46,909 nucleotides of DNA from Streptomyces marinisediminis. GTDB taxonomy: Bacteria > Actinomycetota > Actinomycetes > Streptomycetales > Streptomycetaceae. The first letter of the stretch is position 1, and each line of letters begins with the position of its first letter. The stretch lies in the NCBI RefSeq assembly GCF_026262575.1, contig NZ_JAPKFL010000035.1:1-46909 (forward strand), given 5' to 3'. A model generated the notes under the pieces. That model had not been told where the DNA came from and searched no databases. It saw only the letters and a list, made by a program, of their open reading frames with translations. Both the position numbers and the translations under genes were made by a program. This document shows, piece after piece, positions 1 through 7,435 of the stretch.

Positions 1-192
1 CCACACCAGCCCACCCGCAACTGACCCACACCAGGCCCACCCGCACAGCGCAACAGCCCCAGCCGCACAGCGCACCAGTCCCAGCCCCAGCTGGCGGCCA
101 CCACGCTCGCTGGGGCTTCGCGGCGTCCCCGCACACACGGGAACACCGAAAATCTCCTCCACTCCCACGGTCCCGGCTCCACCGCACCACCG
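1..192 (+). repeat. Copy A of DUF397-downstream repeat, with hairpin
   Basis: This stretch aligns with 635-779, the DNA just after the DUF397 stop codon. It has the same run of ACCC/CACACC words, the same AGCCCCAGC...GCTGGGGCT hairpin, and the same CACACGGGAA/CACGGAAT and CCACCNCACCACCG blocks up to base 192. It is longer than copy B because short units are doubled inside it (1-19 resembles 28-46; 54-75 is partly doubled). I infer that a second DUF397-type gene lies, or lay, just left of the window. No coding frame is claimed here. Confidence 0.7.
83..117 (+). terminator. Hairpin, terminator-like (copy A)
   Basis: Arms AGCCCCAGC (83-91) and GCTGGGGCT (109-117) pair perfectly over 9 bp with a 17-nt loop. 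There is no T-run, which is common for actinobacterial terminators. The same arms recur after the DUF397 gene (674-705), so it probably ends a transcript entering from the left. Confidence 0.6.
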
Positions 193-437
193 TGTTGCAG
201 GTCCTCCCCTACGCTTCGGGAGTCCACGCCCTTATGGGCGGGGATCGCTGTCCATCCTGTGGGACGCAAACGGGGATGCGTTGCCTACCTCCAAGGCCAC
301 AACTCTGGAGAGCTGATCGACGCTCTTGGGAAGACCGCGGTGGTGCGCGTCGCTACGATCGCATGCGAGACGACGCGCTCAGCCCTGCCGCTTCGGCGGA
401 CTTCATCAGCGAACTGCACAAGGAGTGGACACCATGA
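192..437 (+). pseudogene. Remnant of an XRE-family regulator (DUF5753 C-terminal part), frameshifted
   Basis: Three short segments of a DUF5753 domain are readable but lie in different frames. LQVLPYASGVHALMGG is in the frame of base 192. VAYLQGHNSGELIDALGK is in the frame of base 259. RRYDRMRDDALSPAASADF then returns to the first frame and runs to a TGA at 435-437. In intact proteins (known family layout: N-terminal XRE helix-turn-helix, then DUF5753) these segments follow each other in this order and end the protein. The helix-turn-helix and the first two thirds are missing, and upstream sequence switches at about base 192 into the intergenic repeat. The last TGA overlaps the DUF397 start (ATGA at 434-437), the arrangement expected of an intact regulator-DUF397 pair. 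Sequencing error could mimic a frameshift, but not the missing N-terminal half. Confidence 0.75.
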
Positions 438-637
438 GCAAGGCCGAGCTGTCCGCCGCCACCTGGCGCAAGTCCAGCTACAGCAACGGCGGGGACGCGA
501 ACTGCGTCGAGGTTGCCGACGGCTTCGTCGGCGTCATGCCCGTCCGCGACAGCAAAGACACGGCAAAGCCCGCCATCGTCCACAGCGCCGCAGCCTGGCA
601 GGCCTTCGTGACGGGAGTCGCCTCCGGCGCCCTCTGA
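434..637 (+). CDS. DUF397 domain protein (small WhiJ-partner-like protein)
   Basis: A 67-residue protein that is almost entirely one DUF397 domain. It has the hallmark TWRKSSYSNGGDANCVEVA near residues 10-28, then VRDSK and an AWQAFV helix at the end. The ATG at 434 follows AAGGAG with good spacing, which decides it over the longer in-frame reading from 326. Such proteins are usually encoded beside an XRE/DUF5753 regulator in streptomycetes, and pairs of the WhiJ type influence development; partner binding is the presumed role. Here the adjacent regulator is broken, so this copy may be an orphan, may pair with a regulator elsewhere, or may be on the way out. The coding sequence itself is intact and ends in a strong hairpin. 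Confidence 0.85.
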   Translation: MSKAELSAATWRKSSYSNGGDANCVEVADGFVGVMPVRDSKDTAKPAIVHSAAAWQAFVTGVASGAL

Positions 638-779
638 CCCACACCCGCCCCACCCGCGACCGCGCAGCGCGCCAGCCCCAGCCGACCGCCACGGTCGCTG
701 GGGCTTCGCCGTGCCCCCACACGCACGGAATCACCGAGAGCCTCCACCACGCCGACGGACCCGGACCACCACACCACCG
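635..779 (+). repeat. Copy B of DUF397-downstream repeat
   Basis: Second copy of the segment described at 1-192, starting at the DUF397 stop codon. Similarity includes the hairpin and about 60 bases beyond it and fades at about 779. The two copies are direct repeats about 590 bp apart and enclose the broken regulator and the DUF397 gene. Confidence 0.7.
674..705 (+). terminator. Strong hairpin after DUF397 gene
   Basis: AGCCCCAG-c-CGACCG (674-688) pairs with CGGTCG-CTGGGGCT (692-705). This gives 14 paired bases, one bulged C and a 3-nt loop, 37 nt after the stop codon. No T-run. It is a likely terminator. Confidence 0.75.
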
Positions 780-980
780 CGGCGCGGTGAGACCCCGGCG
801 TGGACCAGGTGCGGGGCCGGGGCCGGTTCGTGCCGCTCCGCCGTGCCGGAAGCCGAGCGGTCGCGGGAGGTGCTCGGGAGGGGGCCTGGCGCGAGGACGG
901 GGCGGGCGTACCCGCGCCCCCGGGGCGCCGACGCCCACGACGCCGCGGGGGCGGTCGCGAGCCGGGCCCGGGGCCGCCCG
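706..980. other. Non-coding stretch between DUF397 and membrane protein gene
   Basis: Beyond the end of repeat copy B no frame here shows a credible start with ribosome binding site or any recognisable domain. The open frames through it are GC-driven shadows. A promoter-like box lies at its right edge (981-986). Confidence 0.6.
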
Positions 981-986
981 CATACT
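981..986 (+). promoter_or_regulatory. Candidate -10 box for leaderless start at 993
   Basis: CATACT ends 6 nt before the ATG at 993, with no Shine-Dalgarno sequence between. This is the spacing seen for leaderless actinobacterial transcripts. The same geometry recurs at several genes in this window. Confidence 0.45.
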
Positions 987-992
987 TGGGCC

Positions 993-1334
993 ATGAAGCT
1001 CTCCCGCCCCGTCTCCTGGTTCCTGCTCGCGTTCGGGGTGTGGTCGTGGTTCGTGTGGATCACCTTCGTGCGCAATCTCCGGCAGGACGCGAGCGGCCTG
1101 GCCTTCGACGACGCGGGCGACCCCACGGGCTACTTCTGGGTGCACCTCACGCTGGCCGTGGTCTCCTTCGCGCTGGGCACGGCGATCGGCGTCATCGGGC
1201 TGCGCGGGCTGCGGGCCCTGCGCGCGGGCGGCGCCCCGGCGGAGCGGGGCACCGCGCCCGAGCCGGGCACCGCGCCCGGGCCGGGCGGCACGGGCGGCGG
1301 GCGTGGGAGCCGGCAAGAATCCGACGGGAAGTAG
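993..1334 (+). CDS. Small two-span membrane protein, conserved in streptomycetes
   Basis: A 113-residue protein with a hydrophobic segment at about 7-25 (SWFLLAFGVWSWFVWITFV) and another at about 50-73. A soluble loop lies between them, and the Gly/Pro/Ala-rich tail carries a doubled GTAPEPGTAPGPG stretch. I recognise it only as the type of small SCO-family membrane protein found next to this metallophosphoesterase; no function can be read from it. The ATG at 993 is preferred because hydrophobic sequence begins right after it and a -10-like box ends 6 nt upstream. The longer in-frame reading from 711 would add low-complexity sequence overlapping the intergenic repeat. The next gene starts 15 bp later, so the two are probably co-transcribed. 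Confidence 0.75.
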   Translation: MKLSRPVSWFLLAFGVWSWFVWITFVRNLRQDASGLAFDDAGDPTGYFWVHLTLAVVSFALGTAIGVIGLRGLRALRAGGAPAERGTAPEPGTAPGPGGTGGGRGSRQESDGK

Positions 1335-1349
1335 GGGCGGGAAGCGGCA

Positions 1350-2630
1350 GTGGTGGTCCTCGTGTTCGTGGTCGTGATCGTGGGCGTGCTGGGCGGCGCG
1401 CACTACTACCTGTGGCGGCGGCTGGTGCGCGACGTGTCGGCGCCGCGCGGCGTGTACCGGCGGGTGGGCACGGCGCTGGCCGTGCTGCTGCCGCTGACGG
1501 CCGTCGTGGGGCAGGTGATCGGCCGGTCCGACGCGCCCTTCAACGTCCAGCGCGTCTTCGCCTGGCCGGGCTTCCTGTGGTTCGCGGTGCTGCTCTACCT
1601 GCTGCTGGCCCTCGTCGCGCTGGAGCCGTTGCGCCCGCTGGCCCGGCGGCTGCTGGAGCGGCGCGCCGCGCGGGCTCGCGCGGCCGAGCCGGCGGCCGTG
1701 CCGGAGCCCGCGCCCGAGCTGGTCACCGTGCCGGAGGGGGCGGACGGGCCGGGCACCGGCGAGCCGGGGCCGCCCGCGGCCGTGCCCGGCCCGCCGGAGG
1801 CGCCCTCGCGCCGCCTGTTCGTGGCCCGGGCCGCCGCCGTCACGGCCGGTGTGGTCGCGGCGGGCACCGTGGGCTACGGGACCTACAGCGTCCTGGGCAT
1901 CGGGCCGCGGCTGAAGCGGGTGACCGTGCCCCTGGCCAAGCTGCCGCGCAGCGCGCACGGCTACCGCATCGCCGTCGTCAGCGACATCCACCTCGGGCCC
2001 ATCCTGGGGCGCGACCACAGCCAGCGCATCGTGGACATCATCAACCGGGCGGGCGTCGACGCGGTGGCCGTCGTCGGTGACCTGGTGGACGGCTCCGTGG
2101 ACGACCTCGGCACGCACGCCGAACCGCTCGCCCGGCTCAGCTCGCGCGACGGCGCCTACTTCGTCACCGGGAACCACGAGTACTTCTCCGGACACCGGGA
2201 GTGGGTCGAGCACGTGCGCGAGCTGGGGCTGCGCCCGCTGGAGAACGAGCGCGTCGAGCTGCCCGGCTTCGACCTCGCCGGCGTCAACGACGTCGCGGGC
2301 GAGGAGTACGGCGACGGCCCCGACTACGACGCCGCGCTCGGCGACCGCGACCCCGCCCGCGCCTCGGTGCTGCTCGCCCACCAGCCGGTGCTGATCCACG
2401 ACTCCGTGGCCCACGGCGTGGACCTCCAGCTCTCCGGGCACACCCACGGCGGCCAGCTCTGGCCCGGCAACTACCTCGCGGGCCTGGCCAACCCGACGCT
2501 CGCCGGGCTGGAGCGCTACGAGGACACCCAGTTGTACGTCACGCGCGGCGCGGGCGCCTGGGGGCCGCCGGTCCGGGTGGGGGCCGAGCCCGACATCACG
2601 GTCGTGGAACTGGCGTCCCGCTCGGCCTGA
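1350..2630 (+). CDS. Membrane-anchored calcineurin-like metallophosphoesterase
   Basis: A 426-residue protein. The N-terminal third has three hydrophobic spans (about 1-20, 38-58, 70-92), then a Pro/Glu/Ala linker and a fourth hydrophobic stretch (about 160-183) preceded by RR. From about 195 on it is a metallophosphoesterase domain with all signature blocks: SDIHLG (D212, H214), GDLVDG (D244), GNHEY (N275, H276) and SGHTHGGQ (H364, H366). These residues bind two metal ions in the family. The domain resembles the YkuE/YaeI type, which acts outside the cell or at the membrane. The RRLFVARAAAVTAG segment could be a twin-arginine-like signal, but it is internal, so I treat it as a membrane span. 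Substrate is unknown; a phospholipid or cell-wall precursor is plausible. Start is GTG at 1350. Confidence 0.88.
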   Translation: MVVLVFVVVIVGVLGGAHYYLWRRLVRDVSAPRGVYRRVGTALAVLLPLTAVVGQVIGRSDAPFNVQRVFAWPGFLWFAVLLYLLLALVALEPLRPLARRLLERRAARARAAEPAAVPEPAPELVTVPEGADGPGTGEPGPPAAVPGPPEAPSRRLFVARAAAVTAGVVAAGTVGYGTYSVLGIGPRLKRVTVPLAKLPRSAHGYRIAVVSDIHLGPILGRDHSQRIVDIINRAGVDAVAVVGDLVDGSVDDLGTHAEPLARLSSRDGAYFVTGNHEYFSGHREWVEHVRELGLRPLENERVELPGFDLAGVNDVAGEEYGDGPDYDAALGDRDPARASVLLAHQPVLIHDSVAHGVDLQLSGHTHGGQLWPGNYLAGLANPTLAGLERYEDTQLYVTRGAGAWGPPVRVGAEPDITVVELASRSA

Positions 2631-2830
2631 CCGCTCCGCACCGGACGCGCGCACCGGGGCGCCTACGGCGGGGTCCGTACGGCGGGGCGCGGCGGGGCGC
2701 GCACGGCGGGACGCCGGGACCGCGCCGGGCGGGGCGGCCGCCCCGGCGCCACCCGAACGGCGGGACGGCGGTCGCCGGTTCCCCGGCTGGGACGCCTGCT
2801 CCGCGCGGCCGTCGCGGGCGGTTCCGATGC

Positions 2831-2862
2831 CCTCCCCCGGGCTCCCCACCGTCCGGGGGAGG
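2831..2862. repeat. Inverted repeat upstream of carboxypeptidase gene
   Basis: CCTCCCCCGG (2831-2840) and CCGGGGGAGG (2853-2862) pair over 10 bp around a 12-nt loop. Such GGGGGAGG palindromes are scattered through Streptomyces intergenic DNA. It could end the phosphoesterase transcript or act as an operator, because it overlaps the -35 zone of the putative promoter at 2866. Confidence 0.6.
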
Positions 2863-2865
2863 CGG

Positions 2866-2871
2866 TACGTT
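2866..2871 (+). promoter_or_regulatory. Candidate -10 box for leaderless start at 2878
   Basis: TACGTT ends 6 nt before the GTG at 2878. Together with the inverted repeat at 2831-2862 this argues for a start at 2878 rather than at the ATG at 2827. Confidence 0.45.
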
Positions 2872-2877
2872 GCGAGG

Positions 2878-4167
2878 GTGGTCACCCTTCTTCGTACATT
2901 CGGCCGTTCGGCCGTCGCCGCGTCGGTGCTGCTGCCCGCCCTCGTGCTCGGTTCCGCCGCTCCCGCACCCGCCGACGAGAAGGACGGGGGGCGCGCGGAG
3001 CCGAAGCCGCCCGCGTCGATGTCGACCGTGGGCGGGAAGCGGCTCGGGCTGCCGGGCACGCAGGTGGAGCCCCGGCCGGGCGCGCCGAAGGTGCCCGGGG
3101 ACGTGACGGCCCGCTCGTGGATCGTGGCCGACGCCGAGACCGGTGACGTGCTGGCCGCGCACAACGCCCACTGGGAGCTGCCGCCCGCGTCCACCCTCAA
3201 GATGCTCTTCGCCGACACCCTGCTGCCGAAGTTCGACGGCGAGGCGACCTACACCGTGCTGCCGAAGGACCTGGAGCCGATGGGCCCGGGCAGCAGCGCC
3301 GTCGGGGTGAAGGAGAACCACGACTACTCCGTCCACGAGCTGTGGAACGGCGTCTTCCTCGCCTCGGGCAACGACGCGGTGCACGCGCTGGCCGCCATGA
3401 ACGGCGGTCTGGACAAGACGGTGCGCGAGATGAACGAGCGCGCCGAGGAGCTGGGCGCCGCCGACACCCACGTGGTGAGCCCGGACGGCTACGACGCCCA
3501 GGGGCAGACCTCCTCGGCCTACGACCTCACCCTGATCGCCCGCTCCGGGATGCAGAAGCCCGACTTCCGCGCGTACGCGGCCACCGCGCGGGCCAAGTTC
3601 CCCGGCGGCTACGCGGACGGGGACGGCGGCGAGGGGGACGGCGGGTCCGGGGAGGACGCGGAGCGCGAGCGCGAGTTCTACGAGATCCAGTCCACCAACC
3701 GGCTGCTGGTCGGCTCCCACGGGCTGGAGCCGTACGAGGGGCTGGCCGGGATCAAGAACGGCTCCACCACCGAGGCGGGCAACACCTTCACCGGCATCGC
3801 CGAGCGGGACGACCGCGCGCTGCTGGTGACGGTCATGCACCCGGACGAGAAGAAGCGGGCCAACGGGGTGTACGAGGAGGCCGCGGCGCTGCTGGACTGG
3901 GGTTTCGCGGCCGCCGAGCACGTCGAGCCGGTCGGCGAGCTGGTGCCGCCCGAGGGCGCCGTGCAGCCCGTGGGGCAGGCCCGGGACACCGCCACGGCCG
4001 GTCAGGCGGGCGGGCCCACGGCCGAGGACGTCGCCGTCGGCGGCGTCCCGTCGGCCGAGGGCGGCGACTCGGGCCTGCGCACGGCGGTCGGCCTGGCCGC
4101 CGGCACGGCCCTGCTGCTCGGCGCCGCGACGTGGCTGGCCCACCGCCGGTGGCCGAGCCGGCGGTGA
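2878..4167 (+). CDS. D-alanyl-D-alanine carboxypeptidase (peptidase S11, DacA-like PBP)
   Basis: About 429 residues. A signal peptide fills the first 32 residues (RRS-free, hydrophobic SAVAASVLLPALVLG, then APAPA). The penicillin-binding fold follows with the three active-site motifs: PASTLKM (SxxK), ASGNDA (SGN) and GIKNGST, where the third motif is KNG instead of the usual KTG. A charged Gly/Asp/Glu insert (GDGGEGDGGSGEDAERE) sits between SGN and KNG. The C-terminus has one transmembrane span (about 400-420) followed by HRRWPSRR. The protein should therefore be exported and held at the outer membrane face, trimming the terminal D-Ala from peptidoglycan stem peptides. The in-frame ATG at 2827 is possible but would code through the inverted repeat. 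An 18-bp direct repeat overlaps the stop codon. Confidence 0.9.
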   Translation: MVTLLRTFGRSAVAASVLLPALVLGSAAPAPADEKDGGRAEPKPPASMSTVGGKRLGLPGTQVEPRPGAPKVPGDVTARSWIVADAETGDVLAAHNAHWELPPASTLKMLFADTLLPKFDGEATYTVLPKDLEPMGPGSSAVGVKENHDYSVHELWNGVFLASGNDAVHALAAMNGGLDKTVREMNERAEELGAADTHVVSPDGYDAQGQTSSAYDLTLIARSGMQKPDFRAYAATARAKFPGGYADGDGGEGDGGSGEDAEREREFYEIQSTNRLLVGSHGLEPYEGLAGIKNGSTTEAGNTFTGIAERDDRALLVTVMHPDEKKRANGVYEEAAALLDWGFAAAEHVEPVGELVPPEGAVQPVGQARDTATAGQAGGPTAEDVAVGGVPSAEGGDSGLRTAVGLAAGTALLLGAATWLAHRRWPSRR

Positions 4168-4202
4168 CGCGGCACTCGCCGGGCCCGGCGGTGACGCGGC
4201 AC
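4158..4202. repeat. 18-bp direct repeat spanning the carboxypeptidase stop codon
   Basis: CCGGCGGTGACGCGGCAC occurs at 4158-4175 and again at 4185-4202, 27 bp apart. The first copy contains the TGA stop of the carboxypeptidase. It may be a small local duplication. Confidence 0.7.
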
Positions 4203-4285
4203 CGGGTGCCGGTTCGGTCACGGCGGCACTTTCCGGCGCGGCCAGCCGTTACCGTCATGGCGTACGCACGGCAAAGGAGGTCGAC

Positions 4286-4957
4286 GTGACCGATGGCGGC
4301 ACCACACCCGGTGACAAGGTGAGGCTGACCAAGGAATCCCCCCGGGTGTCCCTGGACAAGTCCGGCTCCGGTGGCCTGCTCACGGTGAACCTGAACTGGA
4401 ACGCCCGCCCCGAGGGCGCGCCGGGCGGCGGCTCCGGCAAGCGCGGCTTCCTGGCCAAGATCCAGTCGGCGCTGCAACCGCAGAGCGGCATCGATCTGGA
4501 CCTGGGCTGCCTGTGGGAGTTCACCGACGGCTCCAAGGGCGTCGTCCAGGCCCTGGGCAACGCCTTCACCGCCCGGGACGCCTCGGGCGCGACGGTGCTG
4601 TCGCTGGACGGGGACGACCGCTCCGGCGCCGCCGTCGCCGGGGAGAACCTCCGCATCGACCTGGACCGCGCCGACTCCCTGCGCCGCGTCCTGGTGTTCG
4701 CGCTGATCTACGAGGGCGTGCCCAACTGGGAGCAGGCGGACGCCGTGGTGACGCTCACCAACCCCGGCCAGCCCCCCATCGAGGTGCGGCTCGACGAGTC
4801 CGACCAGCAGGCGCGCATCTGCGCGATCGCGCTGATCGAGAACACCGGCCAGGGCATCTCCGTGCAGCGCGAGGTCCGGCACGTGCGCGGCGGCGCGCAG
4901 CGGGCGCTCGACGAGGCCTACCAGTGGGGCCTGGACTGGACGCCGGGCCGCAAGTAG
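4286..4957 (+). CDS. TerD-family stress protein (tellurium-resistance type)
   Basis: A 223-residue cytoplasmic protein with the TerD fold. It opens with KVRLTKESPRVSLDKSG and a beta strand LLTVNLNW. The core has IDLDLGCLWEFTDGSKG and SLDGDDRSG, the acidic loop that binds Ca2+ in this family, and it ends with EVRHVRGGAQRALDEAYQWGLDW. The closing part resembles TerA-like homologues. A Gly-rich insert (about 46-53) interrupts the first strands. The GTG at 4286 follows AAAGGAGG, an almost ideal ribosome binding site. No other ter gene is nearby, whereas ter genes often cluster, so its partners must be elsewhere if they exist. Known family roles are stress and metal responses; the exact function is unresolved. 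Confidence 0.88.
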   Translation: MTDGGTTPGDKVRLTKESPRVSLDKSGSGGLLTVNLNWNARPEGAPGGGSGKRGFLAKIQSALQPQSGIDLDLGCLWEFTDGSKGVVQALGNAFTARDASGATVLSLDGDDRSGAAVAGENLRIDLDRADSLRRVLVFALIYEGVPNWEQADAVVTLTNPGQPPIEVRLDESDQQARICAIALIENTGQGISVQREVRHVRGGAQRALDEAYQWGLDWTPGRK

Positions 4958-4969
4958 CACCGGGCCCGT

Positions 4970-5016
4970 CGCCCGGGCGCCGGGGCCGCCACCCCGGCGG
5001 GCCCGGCGCCCGGGCG
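4970..5016. terminator. Bidirectional terminator hairpin between TerD and PLD genes
   Basis: CGCCCGGGCGCCGGG (4970-4984) and CCCGGCGCCCGGGCG (5002-5016) form a perfect 15-bp stem, with a further GCCG/CGGC pairing possible in the loop. It lies between two convergent genes. Confidence 0.75.
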
Positions 5017-5053
5017 GGGGCGGCCCGCGTGGGTCGTCCCCGGGGGCGGCGGG

Positions 5054-6340
5054 CTACAGGAACCGGCGGATGGGGGCGACGAGGAGCTCGGCCAGGCGCT
5101 GCAGCCCCGGCCGGGAGCGCCACCGGCGCGGGGAGATGGCGACGGAGCGGGTCAGGTCCTCGTCGAAGTCGGCGTCCAGCCGCTCGGTGAACTCTTCGTC
5201 CAGGACGGCGAGCATGACCTCCTCGTCGTGGTCCAGCGAGCGGCGGTTGACGTTGGTGGAGCCGACGAGCGAGGCGATGCCGTCCACGGTGAGCACCTTG
5301 GCGTGCATCATCGTCGGCTGGTACTGGTAGATCCGCACCCCGCACGCCAGCAGCTCGTGGTAGTGCTGCTGGCCGGCGAGCTGGCACACCCGCTTGTCGG
5401 TGTGCTCGCCGGGCAGCAGGATCTCCACCGCGACCCCGCGCCGCGCCGCCGCGCACAGCAGCTCGACGAAGTAGGGGTCGGGGGCGAAGTAGGCCGTGGC
5501 CAGGCGCAGCCGCCGCTCCGCCGTCTGGATGACGATGCGCAGCAGGGTCTGCATGTCCTGCCAGCCGATGCTGGCCGAGCCGCGCACCACCTGGACGACG
5601 GCGTCGCCGTGCGGCTCCTGCCGGACGAAGCGGTCGCGGTCGTCGAAGAGGTCGGGGCGGCACTCCGCCCAGTTCTGCGCGAAGGCGGCGGCGATCCCGT
5701 CCACGGCCGGTCCGCGCACCTCCACGTGGGTGTCGCGCCACTCCCGCTCGTCGCGCGCGTCCCCGCACCACTCCTCGGCTATCCCCACGCCCCCGGTGAA
5801 GGCCACCTGCTCGTCCACCACGAGCACCTTGCGGTGGCAGCGGTGGTTCTGCTTGAACGGGGAGAGCCACAGCGGCCGGCGGAACCAGGCCACCCGCACC
5901 CCGGCGTCGTCCATCTCGTCCAGCAGGTGCTGCTCGATCAGGCGGCTGCCGAAGCCGTCCAGCAGCACCCGCACCCGCACCCCCGACCGGGCGCGCTCGC
6001 ACAGCGCCTCGGCGAACTCCCGGGCGATGTCACCGCGCCAGTAGACGAACGTCATCATGTCGACGGTGTGCTGGGCGGCGCGGACGCGGTCGAGCATGGC
6101 CGGGAAGATCTGGTCGCCGTTGCGCAGCCGCACGAGCGCGTTGCCCTCGGTGGCCGGGGTGCCGATCAGACACTCCAGGCGACGGCGCAGGCGGTGCTTG
6201 GGCGAGGTCTGCGACGGGGCGGCCGTGGGGGCCGGGGTCCCGGGGGCCGTGCGGGCCGACTGGGGCGCCTGGGAGGTCGTCGTCGCGGTCTCGCGCGGGG
6301 TCCGGGGCTCCGGCACCGCGCCGCTCGCCGTCTCGCTCAC
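5054..6340 (-). CDS. Phospholipase D-like / cardiolipin synthase-like protein
   Basis: A 428-residue protein with two HKD motifs: HRKVLVVD (H169, K171, D176) and HAKVLTVD (H346, K348, D353, followed by GSTNVN). These define the phospholipase D superfamily, in which the two motifs form one active site with a phospho-histidine intermediate. Actinobacterial and proteobacterial cardiolipin synthases of the ClsB type have this layout. Here there are no N-terminal membrane spans, only a disordered Thr/Pro/Ala stretch (1-48), so a ClsB-like soluble or peripheral enzyme is the closest match. Substrate is not proven. The GTG at 6340 is chosen because GAAGGAGGG lies 5 nt upstream; the frame is open to 6424 without a better start. 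Confidence 0.85.
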   Translation of the reverse strand: MSETASGAVPEPRTPRETATTTSQAPQSARTAPGTPAPTAAPSQTSPKHRLRRRLECLIGTPATEGNALVRLRNGDQIFPAMLDRVRAAQHTVDMMTFVYWRGDIAREFAEALCERARSGVRVRVLLDGFGSRLIEQHLLDEMDDAGVRVAWFRRPLWLSPFKQNHRCHRKVLVVDEQVAFTGGVGIAEEWCGDARDEREWRDTHVEVRGPAVDGIAAAFAQNWAECRPDLFDDRDRFVRQEPHGDAVVQVVRGSASIGWQDMQTLLRIVIQTAERRLRLATAYFAPDPYFVELLCAAARRGVAVEILLPGEHTDKRVCQLAGQQHYHELLACGVRIYQYQPTMMHAKVLTVDGIASLVGSTNVNRRSLDHDEEVMLAVLDEEFTERLDADFDEDLTRSVAISPRRWRSRPGLQRLAELLVAPIRRFL

Positions 6341-6448
6341 GCGCCCTCCTTCGTCTCCGGCGCCTGCCGCACGCGCCCGACCGACGACCGTACACCGAAC
6401 TGGCGTGCGGTTCACACGGCCCACCGCGTTCTCGCGCCACGCCGTCGT

Positions 6449-7435
6449 CTACCCCGTTGGCCGCGCCGTCTCACCCGGGTGCGCGTCGGCCCGCTCCCGC
6501 GCCCGGGCCGCCTGCCGCTCCGGGCTCGCGGCCTCCTCCCCGGCCTCCTCCGGCGCCTCGTCGGCCTCCGCCCCGTGCTCGTCCCCTTCCCCGCGCGCGG
6601 TGGCCGTCCAGGCCGCGCAGAACAGCAGCAGCTTGGCCATCAGGTTCATCCAGAGCAGCAGGGCGATGGGCACGCCGAACGCGCCGTACACGCTCTTGGC
6701 CGCGACGCCCTTGAGGTAGCTGCCGAGCAGCAGTTTCAGCAGTTCGAACCCGACGGCGCCGATGAGCCCGGCGTGCACCAGGGCCCGCCGGGGCGGACGC
6801 ACGCCGGGCACCCGGGTGAGCAGGTAGCCCAGCAGCAGGAAGTCGACGCCCACCGCCGCCAGCACGGGCACCGCCTGCAACAGCCAGCCCCCGGGGCCGC
6901 CGCGCGGCACGCCCAGGAGGTCGGCCGTCCAGTCCACGGCGCCCACGGCGAAGGCCGACCCGGCGAGCGAGACGACGACCACGGCGCCCAGCCCGGCCAG
7001 CATCGCCAGGTCCTTCAGCTTGGTGACGACCGGGTTGTCCTCGTCCACCGGCAGCAGCCACAGCTCGCGCAGGCACTCGCGCAGCGCCTCGACCCACCTC
7101 AGCCCGGTGAACAGCAGCAGCGCACCGGCGATCACGCCGACGGTGCCGGCGTTGTCGACGAAGGACCGGACGCCCACCTGGCCGGCGATGCCCGGAAGCT
7201 GGCCCGCGAGCCAGTCCTGCGCGGTGTCGACCTGCGCTTCGGTGAGGTACGCGGCACCGACGGACGCACCGAGCGCGAGCATCGGGAAGAACGCGAGGAA
7301 GCTCATGAAGGTGATCGCGGCGGACAGCCGCGTCCAGTGCCGCGCCTCCAACCGCTCGTAGGCCCGCCACAGGTGCGTGCGCAGCAGCCGCACGACGAGC
7401 GGGCCGAGGTACGGCAACCGGGTCAGCCAGTCCAT
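6449..7435 (-). CDS. YihY/BrkB-family integral membrane protein
   Basis: A 328-residue protein whose first 275 residues match the YihY/virulence factor BrkB family (once called ribonuclease BN): ARHWTRLSAAITFMSFLAFFP near the start, then about six membrane spans, including GTVGVIAGALLLFTGLRWVEAL and AVGFELLKLLLGSYL. The family signature SVYGAFGVPIALLLWMNLMA is near the end. The tail (about 280-328) is acidic then basic and probably cytoplasmic. Biochemical function of the family is not settled; transport or lipid-related roles are suggested. The ATG at 7435 has GGAG upstream. The much longer open frame running beyond it into 8389 crosses intergenic DNA and another gene's antisense strand, so it is not used. 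Confidence 0.88.
   Translation of the reverse strand: MDWLTRLPYLGPLVVRLLRTHLWRAYERLEARHWTRLSAAITFMSFLAFFPMLALGASVGAAYLTEAQVDTAQDWLAGQLPGIAGQVGVRSFVDNAGTVGVIAGALLLFTGLRWVEALRECLRELWLLPVDEDNPVVTKLKDLAMLAGLGAVVVVSLAGSAFAVGAVDWTADLLGVPRGGPGGWLLQAVPVLAAVGVDFLLLGYLLTRVPGVRPPRRALVHAGLIGAVGFELLKLLLGSYLKGVAAKSVYGAFGVPIALLLWMNLMAKLLLFCAAWTATARGEGDEHGAEADEAPEEAGEEAASPERQAARARERADAHPGETARPTG

Noticed and set aside
534..3218. Long minus-strand open frame of 894 codons across the metallophosphoesterase region
   Set aside because: It is antisense to genes with clear motifs, has no domain, and shows Arg/Gly/Pro-rich composition typical of a GC-driven shadow.
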